A DNA stretch of 64,000 bases, from positions 6,498,001-6,562,000 of the forward strand of contig NZ_CP108882.1 of assembly GCF_036347055.1 (NCBI RefSeq), in the 5' to 3' direction. Positions within the stretch are counted from its first letter, which is position 1; the number at the start of each line of letters is the position of its first letter. The translations under genes and the position numbers were made by a program. Positions 52,381 through 61,165 of this stretch are shown piece after piece. The notes under the pieces are model-generated. The model worked only from the letters and a program-made list of their open reading frames with translations, made no database searches and was not told where the DNA came from. Origin of the DNA: Streptomyces sp. NBC_00820. Lineage in GTDB: Bacteria > Actinomycetota > Actinomycetes > Streptomycetales > Streptomycetaceae.

Positions 52381-53145
52381 GTGCCGAAACCAGATGCCGA
52401 CCCGACCGTGTCACTCAAGCTGCGTGTGGACCGCAGCTCTCCGGTGCCGTTGTACTTCCAGCTCTCCCAGCAGCTGGAAGCCGCCATCGAGCACGGCGGC
52501 CTCACGCCCGGCAGCCTGCTGGGCAACGAGATCGAGCTGGCCGCCCGGCTCGGCCTGTCCCGGCCCACGGTCCGGCAGGCCATTCAGACCCTGGTCGACA
52601 AGGGCCTGCTGGTGCGCCGCCGGGGCGTCGGCACCCAGGTCGTGCACAGCAGGGTCAAGCGCCCCCTGGAGCTGAGCAGCCTCTACGACGACCTGGAGGC
52701 GGCCGGCCAGCGACCCGCGACCAAGGTCCTGGTCAACACGGTCGTCCCCGCCTCGGCCGAGGTCGCGGCCGCGCTCGGCGTCACCGAGGGCACCGATGTC
52801 CACCGCATCGAGCGCCTGCGCCTCGCGCACGGCGAGCCGATGGCCTACCTGATCAACCATCTGCCGCCCGGCCTGCTGGACCTGGACACCGGTCAACTGG
52901 AGACCACCGGCCTGTACCGGCTGATGCGCTCCGCCGGCATCACCCTGCACAGCGCCCGTCAGTGCATCGGGGCCCGCGGCGCCACCGCGGCCGAGGCCGA
53001 GCGGCTCGCCGAGGCCGAGGGCTCCCCGCTGCTCACCATGCAACGCGTCACATTCGACGACACCGGCCGCGCGGTCGAGTTGGGCGACCACACCTACCGC
53101 CCGGCCCGCTATTCCTTCGAATTCCAGCTGCTCGTACGCCCCTGA
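52381..53145 (+). CDS. GntR-family regulator (HutC/UTRA type)
   Basis: 254 residues. The winged helix: VPLYFQLSQQLEAAIEHGGLTPGSLLGNEIELAARLGLSRPTVRQAIQTLVDKGLLVRRRGVGTQVV. The C-terminal UTRA effector domain: GTDVHRIERLRLAHGEPMAYLINHLPP...ITLHSARQCIGARGATAAEAERLAEAEGSPLLTMQRVTFDDTGRAVELGDHTYRPARYSFEF. The start is GTG at 52381. It sits between two copies of the TGTC-NN-GACA repeat and most probably represses its own promoter, the dehydrogenase and the ABC operon until a sugar-type ligand binds. Confidence 0.92.
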   Translation: MPKPDADPTVSLKLRVDRSSPVPLYFQLSQQLEAAIEHGGLTPGSLLGNEIELAARLGLSRPTVRQAIQTLVDKGLLVRRRGVGTQVVHSRVKRPLELSSLYDDLEAAGQRPATKVLVNTVVPASAEVAAALGVTEGTDVHRIERLRLAHGEPMAYLINHLPPGLLDLDTGQLETTGLYRLMRSAGITLHSARQCIGARGATAAEAERLAEAEGSPLLTMQRVTFDDTGRAVELGDHTYRPARYSFEFQLLVRP

Positions 53146-53168
53146 GCGGCCCGTCTGAGTTCGTCACA

Positions 53169-53181
53169 ATGTCAGGACAAT
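53169..53181 (+). promoter_or_regulatory. Predicted GntR operator before the ABC operon
   Basis: ATGTCAGGACAAT lies 24 bases after the gntR stop and 165 bases before the substrate-binding protein gene. It matches the site at 52319. Confidence 0.65.
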
Positions 53182-53345
53182 GTGACCGGTTTGGGCTCCC
53201 CGGGCATATCGCGGGTGTTTACCGTGTTCGATACTGAAGTGTTTGGGGCAGGTGAGGTCGCCGACGGAACGCACCGACGGTGAGGTCGCCCGCCCCTTGC
53301 GCACGTAGGAGCACAGTCAGAGCACGGCAAGAAGGGCAACGCCTC

Positions 53346-54350
53346 GTGGCACGGTTTCGGACCTGGGTAGGCATCGCGTTGGCGGGGGCGCTCAGCCTCT
53401 CCCTCGCCGGCTGCAGCAGCACCGGCGGCAAGCGGGCCGAGGACGCCCGCAAGGCCGCCGCGGCCCAGGGCAGGTCGGCGGTGAACACGCCCCGCTGGAC
53501 CTTCGCGATGATCACCCACTCGGGAGATGGCGACACCTTCTGGGACATCGTGCAGAGCGGCGCCGAGCAGGCCGCCGTCAAGGACAACATCAACTTCCTG
53601 TACTCGCACGACGACGAGGCCCAGCAGCAGGCCCAGCTGGTGGACGCCGCGGTCGACAAGAAGGTCGACGGCATCATCGTCACCCTCGCCAAGCCGGACG
53701 CCATGAAGGCCGCGGTGGCCCGCGCCGAGAAGGCCGGCATCCCGGTGATCACGGTGAACTCGGGCTCCGAGGAATCCAAGGCCTTCGGCGCCCTCACCCA
53801 TATCGGCCAGGACGAGACCATCGCCGGCGAGGCCGTCGGCGAGGAGCTGAACAAGCGGGGCAGGAAGAACGCCCTGTGCGTCCTGCACGAGCAGGGCAAC
53901 GTCGGCCACGAGCAGCGCTGCGACGGCGTCGAGAAGAGCTTCCACGGCAAGCTGCGCAAGCTCTACGTCAACGGCACGAACATGCCCGACGTGCAGTCCG
54001 CCATCGAGGCCAAGCTCCAGGCCGACAAGTCCCTGGACGCGGTCGTCACGCTGGGCGCTCCCTACGCCGACACCGCCGTGAAGGCCAAGTCGGACGCCGG
54101 CAGCAAGGCCGAGATCGACACCTTCGACCTGAACGCCCAGGTCGCCGCCGAGCTGAAGAACGGCACCCTCGGCTTCGCCGTGGACCAGCAGCCGTACCTC
54201 CAGGGCTACCAGGCCGTCGACCTGCTGTGGCTGTACAAGTACAACGGCGACGTCCTCGGCGGCGGCAAGCCGGTCCTGACCGGCCCGCAGATCATCACCA
54301 AGGACCAGGCGTCCGCGCTGGCGGAGTACACCGAGCGGGGCACCCGATGA
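53346..54350 (+). CDS. Sugar ABC transporter substrate-binding lipoprotein
   Basis: A 334-residue periplasmic-binding-protein-like domain (Peripla_BP_4 type) with a lipoprotein signal: VARFRTWVGIALAGALSLSL, then AGC with the lipidated Cys. The sugar-binding fold shows WTFAMITHSGDGDTFWDIVQSGAEQAA, KVDGIIVTLAKPDAMKAAV, AGIPVITVNSG, ETIAGEAVGEELNKRG and FAVDQQPYLQGYQAVDLLWLY. It catches a carbohydrate at the cell surface for the permease and ATPase that follow. The stop overlaps the permease ATG (ATGA). Confidence 0.93.
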   Translation: MARFRTWVGIALAGALSLSLAGCSSTGGKRAEDARKAAAAQGRSAVNTPRWTFAMITHSGDGDTFWDIVQSGAEQAAVKDNINFLYSHDDEAQQQAQLVDAAVDKKVDGIIVTLAKPDAMKAAVARAEKAGIPVITVNSGSEESKAFGALTHIGQDETIAGEAVGEELNKRGRKNALCVLHEQGNVGHEQRCDGVEKSFHGKLRKLYVNGTNMPDVQSAIEAKLQADKSLDAVVTLGAPYADTAVKAKSDAGSKAEIDTFDLNAQVAAELKNGTLGFAVDQQPYLQGYQAVDLLWLYKYNGDVLGGGKPVLTGPQIITKDQASALAEYTERGTR

Positions 54351-55429
54351 GCGTCACGACCGACGAGCGCAGCCCTGGTGGCCGGTCGCCGGGCGCGCTG
54401 CCGGACAAGAAATCTGACGAAAGGATTCTGCAGACCTCACCGCTGCGGAGACTCCTCGCCCGCCCCGAGCTGGGCTCGGTCGTCGGCGCGATCGCCGTCT
54501 TCGTCTTCTTCGCCGTCGTGGCCGACGGGTTCCTGCACCCGGCCAGCCTCGCCACGGTCCTGTACGCCTCCTCGGTCATCGGCATCATGGCCGTACCCGT
54601 GGCCCTGCTGATGATCGGCGGGGAGTTCGACCTCTCCTCGGGCGTCCTCGTGACGTCCTCCGCGCTGATCTCCTCGATGTTCAGCTACCAGATGACGGCG
54701 AACACCTGGGTCGGCGCGGGCGTCTCGCTGCTGTTCACCCTCGCCATCGGTGCCTTCAACGGGTTCATGCTCACCCGGACCAAGCTGCCCAGCTTCATCA
54801 TCACGCTGGGCACGTTCCTGATGCTGAACGGCATGAACCTCGGCTTCACCAAGCTGATCGACGGCACGGTCTCCACCAAGACCATCGGCGACATGGAGGG
54901 CTTCCCCAGCGCCCACGCCGTCTTCGCCTCGACCCTCACCATCGGCGGCGTCGGCTTCAAGGTCACCATCCTGTGGTGGCTCGGCCTCGTCGCGCTCGCC
55001 TCCTGGATCCTGCTGCGCACCCGCGTCGGCAACTGGATCTTCGCGGTCGGCGGCAACCAGGACGCGGCCCGCGCGGTCGGCGTCCCGGTCGCCAAGACCA
55101 AGATCGGCCTCTACATGGCCGTGGCGTTCGGCGCCTGGATCTCCGGCCAGCACCTGCTGTTCTCCTTCGACGCCGTCCAGTCCGGCGAGGGCGTCGGCAA
55201 CGACATGATCTACATCATCGCGGCCGTCATCGGCGGCTGCCTGATCACCGGCGGCTACGGCAGTGCCATCGGCTCGGCGGTCGGGGCGCTCATCTTCGGC
55301 ATGACCAGCAAGGGCATCGTCTTCGCCGAGTGGAACCCCGACTGGTTCAAGTTCTTCCTCGGAGCCATGCTGCTCCTCGCGACCCTGCTCAACACCTGGG
55401 TCCGCAAGCGCGCGGAGGCCGCGAAATGA
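54347..55429 (+). CDS. Sugar ABC transporter permease
   Basis: A 360-residue inner-membrane protein of the RbsC/XylH type (BPD_transp_2), with about ten membrane segments. The N-terminal 45 residues are cytoplasmic. The core includes [79 protein letters not shown] (ATPase-contact loop) and [38 protein letters not shown]. It overlaps both neighbours by four bases, so the importer genes are co-translated. Confidence 0.94.
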   Translation: MSVTTDERSPGGRSPGALPDKKSDERILQTSPLRRLLARPELGSVVGAIAVFVFFAVVADGFLHPASLATVLYASSVIGIMAVPVALLMIGGEFDLSSGVLVTSSALISSMFSYQMTANTWVGAGVSLLFTLAIGAFNGFMLTRTKLPSFIITLGTFLMLNGMNLGFTKLIDGTVSTKTIGDMEGFPSAHAVFASTLTIGGVGFKVTILWWLGLVALASWILLRTRVGNWIFAVGGNQDAARAVGVPVAKTKIGLYMAVAFGAWISGQHLLFSFDAVQSGEGVGNDMIYIIAAVIGGCLITGGYGSAIGSAVGALIFGMTSKGIVFAEWNPDWFKFFLGAMLLLATLLNTWVRKRAEAAK

Positions 55430-56274
55430 CCGAGACGCCCCAGACACCCGCGACACCCGCGACACCGGGGACGACCGGGACACAACCCGAGGCGGCGGAG
55501 CGCACCGCGCTGGTCGAGCTGACCGACGTCAGCAAGTACTACGGCAATGTCCGCGCCCTTGAGGGGGTCTCCCTCGAAGTCCACGCCGGGCAGATCACCT
55601 GTGTCCTCGGCGACAACGGCGCGGGCAAGTCGACGCTGATCAAGACCATCGCCGGCCTGCACCGGCACGACGGCGGCATCCTGCGCATCGAGGGCGAGGA
55701 GACCCGGCTGTCCTCGCCGCGCGAGGCCCTGGATCGGGGCATCGCCACGGTCTACCAGGACCTCGCCGTCGTGTCCCTGATGCCGGTCTGGCGCAACTTC
55801 TTCCTCGGCTCCGAGCCCCGCAAGGGCGCGGGTCCCTTCAAGCGCATGGACGTCGACTTCATGCGCCGCACCACCCACGCCGAGCTGCTGCGCATGGGCA
55901 TCGACCTGCGCGACGTCGACCAGCCCATCGGCACTCTCTCGGGCGGCGAACGCCAGTGCGTGGCCATCGCCAGGGCCGTCTACTTCGGCGCCAAGGTCCT
56001 CGTCCTGGACGAGCCGACGGCCGCACTGGGTGTGAAGCAGTCCGGTGTGGTCCTCAAATATGTGGCGGCGGCACGCGACAAGGGCCTGGGTGTTGTGCTC
56101 ATCACCCACAACCCGCACCACGCGTACCTGGTGGGCGACCGCTTCGTCCTGCTCAGGCGCGGCACCATGGTGGGCAACCACACACGCGACGAGATCACCC
56201 TGGACGAGCTGACCAAGCAGATGGCCGGCGGAGCCGATCTGGACGCGCTGGTCCACGAACTGCAGCGAAACTGA
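55426..56274 (+). CDS. Sugar ABC transporter ATP-binding protein
   Basis: 282 residues with a single ABC domain (many sugar importers of this type carry two). Walker A is GDNGAGKST (about 61-69), Q-loop VYQDLAVV, signature LSGGERQ (about 171-177), Walker [13 protein letters not shown] and H-loop [10 protein letters not shown] Thr/Pro-rich N-terminal 25 residues precedes the domain. With one domain per chain the complex would be a homodimer on the permease dimer. Confidence 0.94.
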   Translation: MTETPQTPATPATPGTTGTQPEAAERTALVELTDVSKYYGNVRALEGVSLEVHAGQITCVLGDNGAGKSTLIKTIAGLHRHDGGILRIEGEETRLSSPREALDRGIATVYQDLAVVSLMPVWRNFFLGSEPRKGAGPFKRMDVDFMRRTTHAELLRMGIDLRDVDQPIGTLSGGERQCVAIARAVYFGAKVLVLDEPTAALGVKQSGVVLKYVAAARDKGLGVVLITHNPHHAYLVGDRFVLLRRGTMVGNHTRDEITLDELTKQMAGGADLDALVHELQRN

Positions 56275-56434
56275 AGGGTGGCGGGGACCGGACGGCCGCG
56301 CGGCCCCGCCGCGCGTCACCCGGACCGGCCACCCCGCACCGGGTGACGACCGCGCGCCACCCGGTGACGACCGCGTGTCCCACCCCCCGTCCCGCAACGC
56401 ACCCACCCGCACGGTGAGGCAGAATCGACCAACG

Positions 56435-57580
56435 ATGAGCACCTACCGCGACCTCACCGCCCCCATCGGCTCCCGTCGGGCCCCGGTCCTCCGTACGGTC
56501 GGCACACGGGAGCGCCGATCCCACCTGACCGCGCCCCGCGTGCCCACGGTAGGCATCGACATCGGCGGCACCAAGGTCATGGCGGGCGTCGTGGACGCCG
56601 ACGGCAACATCCTGGAGAAGCTCCGCGCGGAGACCCCGGACAAGTCCAAGAGCCCCCAGGTCGTCGAGGACACCATCGTCGAACTGGTCCTGGACCTCTC
56701 CGACCGGCACGACGTGCACGCGGTCGGCATCGGCGCGGCCGGCTGGGTCGACGCCGACCGCAACCGCGTCCTGTTCGCCCCGCACCTGTCCTGGCGCAAC
56801 GAACCCCTGCGGGACCGCCTCTCCGGCCGCCTCTCCGTGCCGGTCCTCGTGGACAACGACGCCAACACCGCCGCGTGGGCGGAGTGGCGCTTCGGCGCCG
56901 GCCGCGGCGAGGACCACCTGGTCATGATCACGCTCGGCACCGGCATCGGCGGCGCCATCCTGGAGGACGGCCAGGTCAAGCGCGGCAAGTTCGGCGTCGC
57001 CGGCGAGTTCGGCCACATGCAGGTCGTGCCCGGCGGCCACCGCTGCCCCTGCGGCAACCGCGGCTGCTGGGAGCAGTACAGCTCCGGCAACGCGCTCGTC
57101 CGCGAGGCCAGGGAAATGGCCGCCGCCGACTCCCCGGTCGCCTACGGGATCATCGAGCACGTCAAGGGCCAGATCGGCGACATCACCGGCCCGATGATCA
57201 CCGAGCTGGCCCGCGAGGGCGACGCCATGTGCATCGAGCTGCTCCAGGACATCGGCCAGTGGCTCGGCGTCGGCATCGCCAACCTCGCCGCCGCCCTCGA
57301 CCCCTCCTGCTTCGTCATCGGCGGAGGCGTCAGCGCCGCCGACGACCTGCTCATCGGCCCGGCCCGGGACGCCTTCAAGCGCCACCTCACCGGCCGCGGC
57401 TACCGCCCCGAGGCCCGCATCACCCGCGCCCAGCTCGGCCCCGAGGCCGGCATGGTCGGCGCCGCCGACCTCGCGCGGCTGGTCGCCCGCCGCTTCCGGC
57501 GCGCCAAGCGGCGCCGCGTGGAGCGTCACGAGCGCTACGAGCGCTACGTACAGACCCGCCGCGACCAGGACACCGCATGA
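56435..57580 (+). CDS. ROK-family sugar kinase (glucokinase-like)
   Basis: 381 residues. The ATP site is VGIDIGGTKVMAGVVDADG (about 38-56); catalytic Asp in VLVDNDANTAAWAEW; TLGTGIGGAILEDG; GEFGHMQVVPGG followed by the zinc-binding CPCGNRGCWEQYSSG (about 204-218). There is no HTH, so it is a kinase and not a ROK regulator. It follows the ABC genes by 160 bases and likely phosphorylates the imported sugar, or acts as a general glucokinase. The Arg-rich tail (RRFRRAKRRRVERHERYERY) is unusual. Confidence 0.92.
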   Translation: MSTYRDLTAPIGSRRAPVLRTVGTRERRSHLTAPRVPTVGIDIGGTKVMAGVVDADGNILEKLRAETPDKSKSPQVVEDTIVELVLDLSDRHDVHAVGIGAAGWVDADRNRVLFAPHLSWRNEPLRDRLSGRLSVPVLVDNDANTAAWAEWRFGAGRGEDHLVMITLGTGIGGAILEDGQVKRGKFGVAGEFGHMQVVPGGHRCPCGNRGCWEQYSSGNALVREAREMAAADSPVAYGIIEHVKGQIGDITGPMITELAREGDAMCIELLQDIGQWLGVGIANLAAALDPSCFVIGGGVSAADDLLIGPARDAFKRHLTGRGYRPEARITRAQLGPEAGMVGAADLARLVARRFRRAKRRRVERHERYERYVQTRRDQDTA

Positions 57581-58158
57581 CCCCGTCCCTGCCCCACCAG
57601 GCCGCGCCCCCGGACGAGCCCCGCCGGCCGGCCGAGGACGCGCGCCACAAGGCGAGACGCAGGGCGCTGACCCTGCTGATCATCGTCCTGCTCATCGGTG
57701 TCCCGGCCGGCTACCTGGTGATCTCCGCCAACCAGAGCCGCAACAGCGGCAAGGACAAGGAAGCCAAGTACTCGGCCACCGGCCTCACCACCGGCTGGCC
57801 GTCGAAGGTGCAGCGCCGCCTCTACCAGGTGGCGGTCCCGCACCCGGCCGACAGCGTCGCCTACTACGAGACCAACAACTGGAAGACCAGCCGCCTGTAC
57901 GTGCAGTTCCGCACCAACAACGCCGGTCTGGACAGCTTCCTGGGCACCTTGGGCGCGCGCCCGGACCAGCTGGAGCGGAACCGCGTCACCATCGGCGCCC
58001 GCGACCGGAAGATCGCCGGCTGGGACTTCGGCGGACCCGGCCCCTGGGCCGGCCTCACCCACAGCCAGAAGAACCCGGAGCCCACCCAGGACGTGGTCGT
58101 GAACACGTCCGACCCGAACTCCCCGATGGTGTTCGTCGTCTCCCGCGCCGTTCCGTAA
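57577..58158 (+). CDS. Single-pass membrane protein of unknown function
   Basis: 193 residues. A Pro/Arg-rich cytoplasmic N-terminus is followed by one transmembrane helix (ALTLLIIVLLIGVPAGYLVISA, about residues 29-50) and an extracellular domain (WPSKVQRRLYQVAVPHPADSVAYYETNNWKTSRLYVQF...WDFGGPGPWAGLTHSQKN). I do not recognise the family. The ATG overlaps the ROK gene stop (ATGA), so it is translated with it; whether it has anything to do with sugar is unclear. Confidence 0.75.
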   Translation: MTPSLPHQAAPPDEPRRPAEDARHKARRRALTLLIIVLLIGVPAGYLVISANQSRNSGKDKEAKYSATGLTTGWPSKVQRRLYQVAVPHPADSVAYYETNNWKTSRLYVQFRTNNAGLDSFLGTLGARPDQLERNRVTIGARDRKIAGWDFGGPGPWAGLTHSQKNPEPTQDVVVNTSDPNSPMVFVVSRAVP

Positions 58159-58252
58159 CCCGGCCGCGACCAGCACCGGAACCGATTGTCAGACCCCGCC
58201 CGTACAGTCGAAGTCGTCTGATCCGACGCACGGGCGGGAGGTGGCAGGACGT

Positions 58253-61165
58253 ATGAGCGACGGCACGGCCGCGGTGGCCGGGCACACGGCGGGCTCCGGG
58301 CCGACCGGGAGCCCCGTTCCGGCACGCCTCGCCTCCGTCTACCTGCCCGCGCCCCTCCCGCGCGAGGGCCGTATCGCCTTCTGGGACCCCGACGGCGGCC
58401 CGCTCCCCACCACTGCCGCCCCGGACGCCGGCGCCGGCGAGCTGACCGTCGTACGACGCCAGGGAGCGAGCGTGCGCCGCCGCCAGGTGCCCGCGCTCAC
58501 CCTGCCGCTCGCCGAGGCCCTGCCGCTGCTGGTCCGGGCCCGCCGCGACCCGGCCGCCCACCCCGCCACGGCCTGCTGGGGCGCCGCCGCGCTGCACGCC
58601 CTGCGGCTCGTCGCGCGCGGCCGCCTGCTGCCCGGCCTGACCCCGAGCGGCCACGACGCCTGGCGCGCCGGCCCGCTGGAACCCGACGACATCGCCCACC
58701 TGCGCGCGGTGGCCGCCGCCCTGCCCCCGGAGGGCCACGCCGTACCCCTCCCCGACCCCGGACCGCTCCGGCTGCCCGACCCGGAGGCGCTGATCCGCTC
58801 CTTCGTGGACGCCGTCGCCGACACCCTGCCCCGTACCCCGGCGGCCCCCCACACCTCCGGCCGGCCCTTCGCCGCCCGCGCGCCCCAGGCGCTGCCGCAC
58901 GCCCAGGACTGGGCGGCCGAGGTGGCCGCCGGCATGGACGCGGGAGTGCGAATCTCGCTGCGCCTGGACCTGTCCGCGTACGACGTCTTCGACTCCGGCG
59001 CCGCCGGCGACCGCGACGACCACGCCGGTTCCGGGCGCACCCGCGCCGCCGGGGCCGCGATCACACAGGTGCACAGCCTCGCCGACCCGACCCTGGTGGC
59101 CGACGCGGCGGCCCTGTGGGCGGGCGAGGCCGACGCGGCCTTCGGACCACGCGCACGCGTGGACGCCGCCCTCGCCGTCCGGCGCGCGGCCCGCGTGTGG
59201 CCGCCCCTGGACCGGCTCGCCGAGCAGGAGGCACCCGACGTCCTCGCCCTGTCCGAGGAGGAGGTGGGCGACCTGCTCGGCGTGGCGGCCTCCCGGCTCG
59301 CCGCCGCCGGGGTCGCCGTGCACTGGCCCAAGGACCTCGCCCGCGATCTCACGGCCGCCGCGGTGGTCCGGACGGCGCCCGGTTCGGCGACCGACGGCAC
59401 CGGGTTCTTCGAGAGCGAGGACCTGCTCCAGTTCCGCTGGCAGCTCGCCCTCGGCGGCGATCCGCTCAGCGAGGCCGAGATGGACGCCCTCGCCGAGGCC
59501 CACCGGCCGGTCGTACGGCTCCGGGACCGCTGGGTGCTGGTCGACCCCGCCCTGGTCCGCAAGGCCCGCAAACGCGAACTCGGCCTGCTCGACCCGGTCG
59601 ACGCGCTGTCCGTCGCGCTCACCGGCACCACCGAGGTCGACGGGGAGACCGTCGAGGCCGTCCCGGTCGGCGCGCTCGCCGCCCTGCGCGACCGCCTCAC
59701 GGCCGGCCTCGCCCCCGCCGAGCCGCCCGCCGGCCTCGACGCCACCCTGCGCGACTACCAGCTGCGCGGCCTGGCCTGGCTCGACCTCATGACCTCCCTC
59801 GGGCTCGGCGGCTGCCTCGCCGACGACATGGGTCTCGGCAAGACGATCACGCTCATCGCCCTGCACCTCAAGCGGGCCCGCTCCGCGCCCACCCTCGTGG
59901 TCTGCCCCGCCTCCCTGCTGGGCAACTGGCAGCGCGAGATCATCCGGTTCGCGCCCGGCGTCCCCGTCCGCCGCTTCCACGGCCCCGACCGGAGCCTGGA
60001 CGGTGTCGCCGGAGGCTTCGTCCTCACCACGTACGGCACGATGCGCTCCGCCGCCGCCCGGCTCGCCGAGCAGCCCTGGGGCATGGTCGTCGCCGACGAG
60101 GCCCAGCACGTGAAGAACCCCTACTCCGCGACCGCCAAGGCGCTGCGCACCATCCCGGCACCCGCGCGCGTGGCCCTCACCGGCACCCCGGTGGAGAACA
60201 ACCTCTCCGAACTGTGGGCCCTGCTCGACTGGACCACCCCCGGCCTCCTCGGCCCCCTGAAGTCCTTCCGCGCCCGCCACGCGCGCGCGGTGGAGAACGG
60301 CGAGACCGACGACAACGGGGAGGCGGTGGCCCGGCTGGCCCGCCTGGTGCGCCCGTTCCTCCTGCGCCGCAAGAAGTCCGACCCCGGAATCGTCCCCGAG
60401 CTGCCGCCCAAGACCGAGACGGACCACCCCGTCCCGCTCACCCGTGAACAGGCCGCGCTGTACGAGGCGGTGGTGCGCGAGTCGATGGCCGTCATCGAGA
60501 CCGCCGAGGGCATGGCCCGCCGGGGCCTCGTCCTGAAGCTGCTCGGCGCCCTGAAGCAGATCTGCGACCACCCCGCGCTGTACCTGAAGGAAGAGGCCCA
60601 GGGGCCCGGCACGCGCGGCGGCACCGCCATGGCCGCCCGCTCCGGCAAACTCGCCCTGCTGGACGAGCTGCTGGACACCGTGCTGGCCGAGGACGGCTCG
60701 GCGCTGATCTTCACGCAGTACGTCGGCATGGCCCGCCTCATCACCGCCCACCTGTCCGCCCGCGCGGTCCCCGTGGAACTCCTCCACGGCGGTACACCGG
60801 TCGCCGAGCGCGAGCGCATGGTCGACCGCTTCCAGAGCGGCGAGACCCCGCTGCTGGTCCTGTCCCTCAAGGCCGCCGGCACCGGCCTGAACCTCACCCG
60901 CGCGGGCCATGTCGTCCACTTCGACCGCTGGTGGAACCCGGCCGTCGAGGAACAGGCCACCGACCGCGCGTACCGCATCGGCCAGACCCAGCCCGTCCAG
61001 GTGCACCGCCTGATCACCGAGGGCACCGTCGAGGACCGCATCGCCGAGATGCTCGCCGCCAAGCGCGCCCTCGCCGACGCCATCCTCGGCTCCGGCGAAT
61101 CGGCCCTCACCGAACTCACCGACCACGATCTGTCCGACCTCGTCTCCCTGCGGAGGACGTCGTGA
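58253..61165 (+). CDS. SNF2-family DEAD/DEAH helicase
   Basis: A 970-residue ATP-dependent DNA translocase. A long N-terminal region of about 490 residues (actinobacterial SNF2-associated, DUF3670-like: VVRTAPGSATDGTGFFESEDLLQFRWQLALGGDPLSEAEMDALAE) precedes the motor. Motor motifs: YQLRGLAWL, DDMGLGKTI (I), VVCPASLLGNWQREI, VVADEAQHVKNP (II), LTGTPVENNLSELW (III), then ALIFTQYVGMARLI, LLHGGTPVAERERMVDRFQ, VLSLKAAGTGLNLTRAGHVVHFDRWWNPAVEEQATDRAYRIGQ (V-VI). The ATG at 58253 has GGAGGTGGCAGG. It overlaps the SWIM gene by four bases, a conserved pair of unknown cellular role. Confidence 0.93.
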   Translation: MSDGTAAVAGHTAGSGPTGSPVPARLASVYLPAPLPREGRIAFWDPDGGPLPTTAAPDAGAGELTVVRRQGASVRRRQVPALTLPLAEALPLLVRARRDPAAHPATACWGAAALHALRLVARGRLLPGLTPSGHDAWRAGPLEPDDIAHLRAVAAALPPEGHAVPLPDPGPLRLPDPEALIRSFVDAVADTLPRTPAAPHTSGRPFAARAPQALPHAQDWAAEVAAGMDAGVRISLRLDLSAYDVFDSGAAGDRDDHAGSGRTRAAGAAITQVHSLADPTLVADAAALWAGEADAAFGPRARVDAALAVRRAARVWPPLDRLAEQEAPDVLALSEEEVGDLLGVAASRLAAAGVAVHWPKDLARDLTAAAVVRTAPGSATDGTGFFESEDLLQFRWQLALGGDPLSEAEMDALAEAHRPVVRLRDRWVLVDPALVRKARKRELGLLDPVDALSVALTGTTEVDGETVEAVPVGALAALRDRLTAGLAPAEPPAGLDATLRDYQLRGLAWLDLMTSLGLGGCLADDMGLGKTITLIALHLKRARSAPTLVVCPASLLGNWQREIIRFAPGVPVRRFHGPDRSLDGVAGGFVLTTYGTMRSAAARLAEQPWGMVVADEAQHVKNPYSATAKALRTIPAPARVALTGTPVENNLSELWALLDWTTPGLLGPLKSFRARHARAVENGETDDNGEAVARLARLVRPFLLRRKKSDPGIVPELPPKTETDHPVPLTREQAALYEAVVRESMAVIETAEGMARRGLVLKLLGALKQICDHPALYLKEEAQGPGTRGGTAMAARSGKLALLDELLDTVLAEDGSALIFTQYVGMARLITAHLSARAVPVELLHGGTPVAERERMVDRFQSGETPLLVLSLKAAGTGLNLTRAGHVVHFDRWWNPAVEEQATDRAYRIGQTQPVQVHRLITEGTVEDRIAEMLAAKRALADAILGSGESALTELTDHDLSDLVSLRRTS

